From positions 1,432,775 through 1,496,774 of the forward strand of contig CM075104.1 in assembly GCA_037576195.1 (NCBI GenBank): a stretch of DNA of 64,000 nucleotides, in the 5' to 3' direction. The stretch is from Phytoseiulus persimilis (Eukaryota; Arthropoda; Arachnida; Mesostigmata; Phytoseiidae). This document shows positions 19,191 to 27,694 of the stretch, piece after piece; the first letter of the stretch is position 1, and each line of letters opens with the position of its first letter. The position numbers were made by a program, and so were the translations under genes. Under the pieces are notes generated by a model. That model was given only the letters and a program-made list of their open reading frames with translations. It made no database searches and was not told the DNA's origin.

Positions 19191-20591
19191 CTAGGATGAT
19201 GGTTTTTTGAGGGCTTCTTGTAGGATTCTGGAAAGCTCGATTGTTTCCTCCTCCTTGGTCACCTCTCGCTGAGGAGTCGAAGTTTGCGGGTGAGATTTTT
19301 TCTCTCTCCGCTCCTCAGGTTCTGGGTGGTGACTCCGGCCCTGTCTCCGGTTATCGTGGCTTTGAGGGGCTACGTGGGGTCGCCCCTTCTTTTGCTCACT
19401 GGTCCCCAACTCGAGTGAGGTATCTCCCACACTTCTTTTTTTCCCCGCGCCTCTTGGTGGCTGCGGCTTATTGAAGTGTGGTCGATCCAAGTCGGGGACT
19501 CGACCAGAGGTCTGATCTGTGTGGCTCGGACGCCTGGGGTGGCCTCCGAAATTGCTCGGACGGGTCGGAGCGTTACGAGCACCAGAGGTGGAGGGTTTCT
19601 CCTTGGTCTCGGTTGTCTCGACCTCGGGTTCCGGCTGCGCACACAGATTTTTTGCGCCGTCGGACAGCAGCTGATCGATCTCGGCCGAGGGTATATGCAG
19701 GCCTTCGCCTATTCGGCGACTAATCCTGATCATTGCCTCGACCTGACCAGCTTTATTCCAGCCCTGGTTTGAGTTAAACGCAGGGCGTTCTGAAATATAC
19801 CTGAGATCTATTGTCTCAGTGCTGCCCTTCAGCTGAGTCAGCAGGCTGTCTATGTACGCAGAGTGGCCATAGTTCTTGTTGTCTACACGGAAGGTTGTGT
19901 AGACTGCCCTGTTGACTTTCTCGTGTCTCCCGAGCTCCTCGAGTGCTTGCTGCGCTTCCGCGACAGCCTCGCTCCTCTGGTACGAGGCCTCTTGGAAGAC
20001 ACTTTGACCTCCCCACACGAGGACTGTGGCAGAGCAGGTGTAGTCTGCCTTCTCCAGCTCAGCTGCTGCCTTTTGGCAGAGCTGCGCGGTGGAGAGCGGC
20101 CCGTACGTCCTGACTCTCAGTCCTCTGTGTTTGTTGAGGAGCGCATATATGGTGTTCGACGGGAACAGATCGGCACAGTGCCGGTCCATGCATAACATCA
20201 CTATAGGTCCACGGTAGACCTGTTCAGGTGGTGCCGTCTTAAACTGCATGGGACTTTGGCTGATTGCTTCCCTCAGTTGGTTTTCGAGTTCGGCACATCT
20301 TGCCTCTGTTGCAGCAACGGTTGCTGCGAGGCTAGCCAATTTGAAGTCCCTAGCCTTCACTTCTTGGTTCTGCCACTCAATATAGTTTAGAGCGGCAGCC
20401 CGCTCAGTCATCAGAGCGAGGCGCTCTGACCCTGCGCAGGTGTGACACTGTAAGATTACAGAGTCGTTGGGGTTCATGTCCGTCCCCATCAGCTTCTCCT
20501 CACACTGACTGCAGATGTCGAATGTGGGATTAGCTCTGAGGGTTTCCGGACTGAATTCCATTTTGAGGGGTATTTGGAAAAGGTATTTCAT
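19191..20591 (-). CDS. LINE ORF1 protein with zinc-finger-like N-terminus
   Basis: 466 residues from the ATG at 20589-20591; the frame is open further up to 20633 but only from a TTG. The N-terminus has two Cys pairs (CSQC and CHTC, about residues 23-48) resembling a zinc-binding PHD or treble-clef element. A predicted coiled region follows (about 70-115). The central domain includes GPIVMLCMDRHCADLF and VLVWGGQSVF and could be a degenerate SGNH/esterase-like fold, as in CR1/L2 ORF1, but I cannot confirm this. The C-terminal third is basic and Pro/Ser/Arg-rich, fitting RNA binding. It ends at TAG 19191-19193, with ORF2 following in the same frame. Confidence 0.72.
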   Translation of the reverse strand: MKYLFQIPLKMEFSPETLRANPTFDICSQCEEKLMGTDMNPNDSVILQCHTCAGSERLALMTERAAALNYIEWQNQEVKARDFKLASLAATVAATEARCAELENQLREAISQSPMQFKTAPPEQVYRGPIVMLCMDRHCADLFPSNTIYALLNKHRGLRVRTYGPLSTAQLCQKAAAELEKADYTCSATVLVWGGQSVFQEASYQRSEAVAEAQQALEELGRHEKVNRAVYTTFRVDNKNYGHSAYIDSLLTQLKGSTETIDLRYISERPAFNSNQGWNKAGQVEAMIRISRRIGEGLHIPSAEIDQLLSDGAKNLCAQPEPEVETTETKEKPSTSGARNAPTRPSNFGGHPRRPSHTDQTSGRVPDLDRPHFNKPQPPRGAGKKRSVGDTSLELGTSEQKKGRPHVAPQSHDNRRQGRSHHPEPEERREKKSHPQTSTPQREVTKEEETIELSRILQEALKKPSS

Positions 20592-20639
20592 TTCCACCCA
20601 CTCACTCCTCTCCCTATTTTTTGGAGCTTCCAACGGTTG

Positions 20640-22560
20640 GACAGCTCCTACTTCCGATGTTTATCGGTAACGTAAACACTGCCTCTCGATGGTTCACGGT
20701 GAACCTTCGATGGATTCTCAGCTGTTTTAGAGATTCCAGACAGTGATACGTTGTCTAGGGCGTGTCGATATTCAAGTCGCTAGGCGTACCTCGAGGCGGT
20801 ATGCCTTTTTGCGATTTTCCGACCTTGGGAGTTTTTTTGTTCGACGAACCTGGTCTGTGGAGGTGCACGGGCCTGGGGGGTGGTTCTTGGGTTCGGATCC
20901 GGTATGTTTTTCCACCTTCACCACTTTTTTTCAGGCACTTTTCTCGGAGCTCGAGATTCGCGTTGCCTTCTCGTCTGTCGTAGCAGACGATCCAGAGGTT
21001 CTCACGGAAAGAATGAGGCGGCCTATAACCATTTGGGGCTGATTACGCGTGATCATACGAGGTTTCGCTGAACCATTGTTGCATCCTCCAGAGTTTTCCC
21101 GCGATGAGTTTGAGTACCTTCGAAATGAATGTTACATTCGTGACATTCATGCCCCGCTTCAGTGCGAACACAATGAGATAGATAGATCGGAAAAATGTTT
21201 GGAGGCTGAAGAAAGGTGGAGAGACTGAAAAAATTCAGTCAAAATTTCAACATTCAGTTAGGTTTGCTCAACGGAGCAGAAGGGGTCGCGAACACTGCAT
21301 CTGTGCCCGGACTCATTCTCTACGAAACTTTGTTTGGAAGGGGCCGTTCGATATCGAATTCGGAGAGCTCCGATTCTAGTACGATTCGGTTCGCGAGAAG
21401 TCAATGAATTCCCCGGCTGAGAGTCCTCGACTGGACACGCGGGACAGCGGTATCGCGGGCTCCGCATGGAATAAAATTGAAACTTGACCGGGCCCGGTGG
21501 ATAGCAGGGTCTCGAGGAGAACCCCATCTGAGACTTCCCCATCGCGCTGTCATGATGCACCGCACTGAGAATTTCCGAAGAGTTTCAGGCAGAACCTCAT
21601 AGAATCACCGAGAGCAACTGGAACTGTACCATTTTCATGATTCACTTCATTCATATTCCTGTTGAGCGACATCTTTCTCTGCGCTCGACCGGTGACACCT
21701 CGGAATCTTGGATGCTTCTCAGACAATATCGACTTCTCATAAGCGCTGAAGGTATCCCGCCGCGGCACAAAGCACCCTGTATCGGACTGACTCCGCCTCC
21801 TCACTCGCTGAGTCCGTATCGGCAGTACTCTCCACAATCAACTTTCCGCTTCGTGCACCCGCGATCTCTGACTGTTTCGTCTAAACCTGTTCTATCCCAT
21901 CTCATATTACACGACATCTTTCCCCGAGATTTCGAGTAAGGCAGTTCGCATGCAACAGTTCATCCGAGCCCTCGTTTTTGGGGTTCCCACCCAAATCACC
22001 GAAATGCAGTTCGTTTGAACTCAAATACTCTTGAGCGGAATGATACAACTACTGAACGACTGCTGTGTTGGAACCTGCGCACAACAGCCGTTCATTTCCC
22101 GGGGAATCTGTTCTCTCGCGCCGACCCGCAATCAAATTGAACAGTTATTCATGCCGATTCTACAGATTCTCGAGGGGGTGGACGAATGAATGCAATAGAC
22201 TCGCTGATGCTCGTCGGAGAAGGCACCAAATTTAATACAGGAGTTTACCGTGGATTCGCAAGGTTTCAAGACACACGGGAGTTATCCATCGTCAGAACCA
22301 ACGTTGTACGGCTTCAAAAGCTTCAAAACGTCTCTTCCAGACTGGCCCCTCACGGTATTCGATAAAAACGTTCTAACGTTTAAACTGTCGTTGCTAACCC
22401 TGAACTCATGCACGAATTCCAAAATACTCTACGGTGACAGGCCCTGAGCCAGAGAGAATCATTATCTGAGCCTGGACGTATACGGACAAATCGATATCGG
22501 GCATGAAAAACACTTTCGGTGGTCTCAGGTAAATTCGTTCATTCTCGTCCCTCAAGTGTT
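20640..22560. other. LINE 5' UTR candidate, then unrecognised DNA
   Basis: About 20592-21050 may be the LINE 5' UTR; a 99-codon plus-strand frame here has no motif. From about 21050 to 22560 I see only short overlapping frames and no repeat or RNA gene. Confidence 0.35.
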
Positions 22561-22564
22561 AGTT

Positions 22565-22790
22565 TCATCGTTCCAAGCAAGGTCACATCGATCCTGGAAT
22601 TACCTACCCAGACTCCGAGAGAGTGGTCACATCGATCCGAGACCACCTACCCAGACTCCCGGAAGTATCGCCACATCGATTTTGGAATCACCTGCTCAGA
22701 CCCCCGTGAGGGTAGTCAGATCGAACCCGGAATCACCTCTCGGTGCCCGGGACCCCCAAGATTATGGTCAGATCGATTCCGGAACCTCGC
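22565..22790 (-). repeat. Decayed 45-bp minisatellite
   Basis: About five degenerate units (words such as gtggtcacatcgatcc, ggtagtcagatcgaacc, atggtcagatcgattcc), reverse orientation relative to 32455-33890. Confidence 0.6.
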
Positions 22791-23299
22791 GTTCGGAATG
22801 TGAATAGGACTTCCGACGCGGAACGTGTCCAGACACAAGAACTCTGCCTAGAGAACCTGTAGAAAACCTACGGCAACCGATCGTGGCAAGACAGTTACAT
22901 GTCTTCCGAGATCGTTGAGTACATGAAACGGCGCAACGGTCTACAAAGCACCATCGTAGCGGAGGGTGGACAACTTAGTACTCACGACTCCTACACAACA
23001 AGGCTACCGACTTGACCGACACCCCAGGCCTGAGTCGTGAGGATCTACTCCTGTTGACCTCATGACCGTTTCAACTCAATCTGGCGTGCTCGTACCTGGC
23101 GAAGGTCTTGACAGCCGACAGTGGTGTCCCACAGATGTTTGTGAAAGAAACACCGGAAATCGTTCGTTTCAAAACGGGTTGCGCCATTGTAGACCTTGCA
23201 AGAGGCAAAACTACCATGTATTCATCGATAACGTGCCCAACATGCATGAGCTTGACGGCAGTCGAAGATACTGGTGTGACCTAATGAGAGGATGAGACG

Positions 23300-23465
23300 A
23301 GGGAGAATGAAAGGAACCATACTTCTGAGGGTCTGGGTGGATGATTCCGGTACCCATCTGACCCTACTTTTGGAGGTCTGCGTAGTTGATTCCGGTGTTG
23401 ATCTCATCATTTTCTCGGGGCTCTGGGTAGAGGCTTGCGGGATCGATCTCAGTACTCTTCGGATG
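23300..23465 (+). repeat. Decayed 45-bp minisatellite, forward orientation
   Basis: Three to four degenerate units in which acttctgagggtctggg and gattccgg recur at about 45-bp steps. Open frames on both strands here are by-products of the period. Confidence 0.5.
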
Positions 23466-23507
23466 ATGGAGCCAACACTTGGGGAGTGAGAATGAACGAA
23501 ACCGCCT

Positions 23508-24804
23508 TTTTTTTTTTTCTTTCTTTTTCTTGGGGCCAGGGAGAAAAATGCGTGATGCAGACCATGCCACAGCTCCAGCACGATACTGTGGGAGTCGCAA
23601 ACCCACTAAAAACCTGGTGATTCCCGAACCCCCGCTTTCGGGGGGAGGTGCCGCTCTCACGGACGGAACTGGGTTAGCATTACTTCGAACTCATGAGAGC
23701 GGGAGTCGTTCTCTCTCCCCTTCACTCCTCCCATTCCTCTACTGCTGGCAAGCTATGTGCGTGTTTGAGTGGTGTTGTATGTGGTGAACGTGTACCGTTG
23801 TCGTGTGCCGTGGTTTGCAGTGAACGTCTCTGCCATTGTCCGTTTTGTGCTGGTGTCTAGCTGCCAGTGTCCCTCTAATCGCTATTCTCACTCGTCCGAA
23901 GAAAGCCAATCCCCATTGCTCCACTTGTCTCGTGAGAGACCGTCAGCTCTCTCGCGGGCTCAGAGGCCCTCTCTTGCGAGCGGGCTCCTTCCCCCGCTTC
24001 TGCCCTCTGACGTGTCCCGGAGTTCGCGACAAGGCGCGACCTCCTTGCTTCCTCCCTCGCTGTTTTTCCCATCATTATCCTTTCCAAGTACCCTGCGACA
24101 GCCTTCCACTCCTCCCTCCCCCTCAGCCCGAACTCCACCATCTCCCTCACGCCAGTCCCCTGAAAACCTTGAATTCCCTCCCGTCTGATGTCTCCAAGGG
24201 CGTCGCAGTGCAAAACGGTGTGCTCCACCCCGTCGGACTCACCGGACGTGCACAGGACGCAGACATCAGAGTCCGTTTTCCCTATTTTCACCATGAATGT
24301 CTGGAACTGCCCATGCCCCGTCAGCACCTGGGTCATCCCGTAGTTTAAATCTCCGAACTCGCAGCCCATCCACCCCTTGAGATCCCTGATTAATTCCCTC
24401 GTCCATTTGCCCTTCGAGTCCCCGACCAGTCCCGCATCCCACTCCCTCTGCCATTGTCTGATGGTATCGTCCCTGGCTGTTTCCCGTCCCTGCCCTTCCT
24501 GCCCCCAGCACCTGGTTCTCTCTAACGCCAGGAGGTCCCACGGCACCATCTTGGCGAGGACAAGGGCAGCCTCCGTCGAAACCGTGCTATACGCTCGGCT
24601 CGCACGGAGCGCCAGCGTCCTCTGCGCCGCTCGGACGGCCTTCCGCCTGCCCTGAGTCTCGAGCGCCAGGTGGGCCCAAGCCGGGGCCGCGTACATTGCC
24701 GCTGATTCCGCAACTGACGCCAGCAGCCGTCGCTGCATCCGGGGCAGCACTGACGGGGAGCAAAATATGGCTTGAAGTAGGAAGTGGTCAACCTCGGGCA
24801 AGTG
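23508..24804 (-). mobile_element. R1-like LINE, 5'-truncated, with poly(A) tail
   Basis: On the minus strand the sequence ends in an A-rich tail, seen as the T run at 23508-23533. A 3' UTR of about 340 bp precedes it. Only the C-terminal part of the polymerase ORF remains (23875-24801). The 5' end is lost near 24804, about 40 bp from the MITE at 24853. No target duplication is visible. It is not related to the LINE at 15789-20591. Confidence 0.8.
23875..24801 (-). pseudogene. R1-like LINE RT C-terminal region
   Basis: 308 codons with no real start. Recognisable parts are the post-RT segment (RRLLASVAESAAMYAAPAWA, QRTLALRASRAYSTVSTEAA, VLAKMVPWDLLALERTR), typical of the R1/I group. A Cys/His knuckle follows, CVLC-X9-H-X4-C (CVLCTSGESDGVEHTVLHC, about 24220-24280), and then a basic tail. 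The fragment lacks endonuclease and the RT catalytic core, so it cannot be active. The frame is undamaged over its whole length, so truncation is probably recent or happened at insertion, as is usual for LINEs. Confidence 0.82.
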
Positions 24805-25312
24805 GGTTGAAGGTATTCCCTCTGGAAGTGCTCATCTTGGAGGTGTTCAAACGGTGTCTTCCCGATGTGCCGAAATTTATTGCGCCGAAAACCCGGAGTG
24901 CCTAAAAAAAGCCCGTTGCAGCGAAAACCCGTAGGGCCGAAAACCCTTCCTCTCGTTCCGGTGGTCAAGCGAATCGAGCTTAGCTTCTATGCACAGCACA
25001 GGGTCCGAGAGACTGCTTTTGCTTTAGTGCAAGTGGACCAAGTAAATCATGAAGATAGGAACTGTGTATCTGAATGATGCCGAATTGTATCGTGCGAATG
25101 ACTTTCTTCACGTACCCGGTATGTTATCGATCAGGAACTTACCCAGTTCAGCTCGCGATCAAGTCGGGCATCAATCTAGATACACCGATTCCACGATTCT
25201 CCTGATTTGCTTGGTCTCTTTTTGCTCATATGAGTGCAGTCTTTCGGACCTTGTGCTCCGCATAGAAGCTCAGCTGGATCCACTCTCCTATCAAAACGAG
25301 AGAAGGGGTTTT

Positions 25313-25481
25313 TGATGAGTTACCCAATCCTAGATGGTAACTGGCCAGACAGAGTGAGAGACTAAGCACACGTGGACTAGTGGTGGAACGAAGTAAAGAA
25401 TATTTTATTTCCACACCTCTATATATACTATTTGGATAACGAAGACTGATCAAGAGCAGTTTTTGCTACGTCAGCTCAACA
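25313..25481 (-). repeat. 3' LTR of copia element
   Basis: 169 bp. Read on the minus strand it begins tgttgagctgacg and ends ggtaactcatca. It differs at one site from 27404-27572. Confidence 0.93.
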
Positions 25482-25510
25482 CCCTCCCTTGCTCGTGATC
25501 TGCTGCTGTC

Positions 25511-27399
25511 TTAAGAAAGCCCGAGTTCTTTCCTGCACTTCTGGAACTTATCCGGCGTGAGACTTTTCGTTAGTATGTCTGCAGTCATCGCGGTTGTCGG
25601 GATATATCTTATTACTACAGAACCGCTCGAAACCATCTCCCGGATGTAATGATGTCGAAATCTATGTGTTTCGTTCTTTTGTGTTGGACATCATTGTCGC
25701 TGAGCAGTACGGCACCTTGATTATCGCAATACAATATCATTGGACGGTCGACAGTCACGCAGGGTAGCTCATCGAAATTCGACAACCATTTTATCTCCTG
25801 ACAAGCCGCCGAACAAGCCATGTACTCAGCTTCCGTGGTTGACAGCGCTACCGTCGGCTGTTTCTTGCTGTTCCAAGAGATGCTTGCCCCCGCCGCGATG
25901 AAAACGTATCCTGTGGTCGATTTCCTGCAATCAACGCAACCGCCCCAGTCTGCGTCGGAGAACCCTTTCATAGGACTCGTCTTGTTCCCGTCGAACTTCA
26001 GTTTTAGATCTACGGTGCCTTTCAAATAACGCATGATACGCTTGACCGCCGCCCAGTGGGCCTCACTTGGATCGGCGCAGAACTGACTGACCACGCTTAC
26101 CGCATGACATATGTCGGGACGCGTTACTTGGGAAATGTGTATCAAGCATCCCACGGCCTCGCGGTAGGGAGCGTCAGTTTTCGGTTCTTGGTCACCTCTC
26201 TTGGCAAGCTTTGCGCCTGCTTCCAGAGGCGTTGACGTGGGTTTCGCATCAGAAAGCCCGAATCTCTTCAAAACTCCAAGGATGTTCTCCTTCTGATCCA
26301 AGAGAATGGTCCTGATCTCAGGATGCATAGTGATTCGGATACCAAGGCAGTACTGGGAACCAAACTTTTTCGGACCGTCGGTGGTAAAGTTGACGAAGAG
26401 TTCCTTGTTTCTCGTCATGTGCACGCTGGCTCCGGAGTCCACGAACCAATCGTCTGACTCACCAGCGAAACAACACAACACCCTTTCGATGTCCTGGCTC
26501 CTCACCTCGGCGACATTTCCGCGCTCTCCACCTCGCTCTACTCTCACTTGACAATCTTTCGCCATATGCCCAAATCTCTGGCACCGTCTGCACGTACCTC
26601 GGAACCTCTGACCGAATTTACCGCGATTTCCGCTACCGTTCCTGTACATGGATTGATTGTGAGTCACTCCGGCACCTCTTTGTATCTGGCGACCTGCCAA
26701 TGCCGACTCCTGCTTCTGCAGTTCTTGACGCGTGGCCTCAGCCAACAGCCTTTCTTTCACCATCTCGGTCGTGACCTCTTCACCAATACCTGAGATGCTC
26801 TGAATCAGAGGATTGAACTCCTCGGGTAGCTTCATCAGAATCAGCCCTGCCAACAAGCGATCTTTTACATCGCCGTCAATGGCCCTGAGCTTTTGCGCTG
26901 CGCTGATCTTCCTGTTGAGGTACTCTTCCATTCCTTCACAGTCACTGAACCGAACACTCGTCAGTTCATCTAGCAAAGCTACTTCTCTGTAAAGACCCCT
27001 CGGCTGGTACATTTTTTCAAGTTCATCCCAGATTTCCTTTCCGGTCTTCTTATCCCGTATTGATGAGAACAGATTGCTCATGATACCTGACACGATGGCT
27101 CCTTTCGCCCTTTTCCCCTGACGCTCGTTTGCCCTTGTGCCTTCAACGAAATCCCACAGATCGCAATTGAACAAATGCGCCTCCATGGCGAACTTCCAGT
27201 CAAGGTAGTTGCATGCTCCTTTCAATTTCTCGAACGAACTTGGCACTGCAACGTTCTGTACGACTCCTGCGCCAGGCGACGCCACGGTCTCGACCTGTGA
27301 CATGTCCACCGTTCTCCTCACGTGAGCTTCTTCTGGATCGTCCTCGAAAACTACTTCTTGGTAATCACCTTCTTTCCCCTTCGGGTGTCCTGGGCCCAT
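25511..27399 (-). pseudogene. gag: Copia Gag-(protease start)-(RT end)-RNase H fusion
   Basis: One frame from ATG 27397-27399 to a stop at 25615. A one-base loss near 25655 (after KHID) causes that stop; the original end (LTKSLTPDKFQKCRKELGLS) reads to TAA at 25511-25513 in another frame. Domains in order are the copia Gag (about residues 55-250), a CCHC knuckle CRRCQRFGHMAKDC, the protease active-site start WFVDSGASVHMT, then an in-frame junction at about 26352. RT connection sequence follows directly (CLGIRITMHPE, DAKPTSTPLEAG) and then RNase H (FSDADWGGCVDCRKSTTGY, STTEAEYMA, YCDNQGAVLLS). Integrase and the RT catalytic motifs are absent. The ATG overlaps the primer-binding site, so a later Met may be used. 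Confidence 0.88.
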
Positions 27400-27403
27400 A
27401 ACC

Positions 27404-27572
27404 TGATGAGTTACCCAATCCTAGATGGTAACTGGCCAGACAGAGTGAGAGACTAAGCACACGTGGACTAGTGGTGGAACGAAGTAAAGAATATTTTATT
27501 TCCACACCCCTATATATACTATTTGGATAACGAAGACTGATCAAGAGCAGTTTTTGCTACGTCAGCTCAACA
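27404..27572 (-). repeat. 5' LTR of copia element
   Basis: 169 bp. It contains a tatatata stretch, a candidate TATA box for minus-strand transcription (about 27511-27520). The primer-binding site abuts it. Confidence 0.93.
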
Positions 27573-27694
27573 GTTTTCGGCCCTGAGGGATTTTTTTTCG
27601 GCCCTACGGGTTTTCGTTGCATTGGGCTTTTTCTTCAACACTCCGAGTTTTTGGTGCAATGAATTTCGGAACATCGGGTATGAACCGTTCAAAC

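Larger units (their letters stand above)
15789..20591 (-). mobile_element. APE-type non-LTR retrotransposon (LINE), nearly complete
   Basis: Minus-strand element with ORF1, an AP-like endonuclease and reverse transcriptase. Its 3' end is a short (TCAA)n tandem tail seen as gattgattgattgatt at about 15789-15806, with a 3' UTR at 15807-15875. A second, 5'-truncated copy lies at 41424-43024 and shares the 3' UTR and the tail type (there based on a 5-bp unit). ORF1 and ORF2 are in the same frame, separated by one TAG (19191-19193); a second stop, TGA at 17529-17531, breaks RT. The 5' UTR probably extends beyond 20591, but its limit and the target duplication are not visible. The clade is not assigned; RT is neither typical R1 nor RTE. 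Confidence 0.88.
25313..27572 (-). mobile_element. Ty1/copia element, internally deleted
   Basis: LTRs 25313-25481 and 27404-27572, 169 bp each, one difference by eye. The target gtttt is duplicated at 25308-25312 and 27573-27577. On the minus strand the 5' LTR is followed directly by ggttatgggcccag (27390-27403). This matches the primer-binding site of Drosophila copia, which is primed by a half-molecule of initiator tRNA-Met. A polypurine tract (gcaagggaggg) precedes the 3' LTR at 25482-25492. Coding capacity is gag, the start of protease and the end of RT plus RNase H; the rest of protease, integrase and most of RT are missing. All cis signals and gag are kept, so it probably moved with proteins from an intact relative. 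Confidence 0.92.
24853..27686. mobile_element. Mutator-like MITE 2, split by a copia element
   Basis: Flanked by the 8-bp duplication gttcaaac (24845-24852, 27687-27694). Inverted ends of roughly 170 bp start GGTKTCWTMCCCGATGT and contain about five tandem 16-18-bp units such as ccgtagggccgaaaac. An inner inverted block follows, gcttctatgcacagcac (24983-24999) against gtgctccgcatagaagc (25253-25269). The inner block matches that of MITE 1 (6684-7346). The copia element at 25313-27572 sits in the right arm with its own 5-bp target; without it the MITE is about 569 bp. There is no transposase. The open frame at 24865-25077 is a chance product of the unit repeats. Confidence 0.8.

Noticed and set aside
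20743-21042. 99-codon plus-strand frame upstream of LINE ORF1
   Set aside because: Lies in the likely 5' UTR of a minus-strand LINE, overlaps two other frames and has no motif.
24865-25077. Plus-strand frame rich in RRKPGVP-like repeats
   Set aside because: Created by the tandem terminal units of MITE 2, as is the frame at 7255-7533 in MITE 1.
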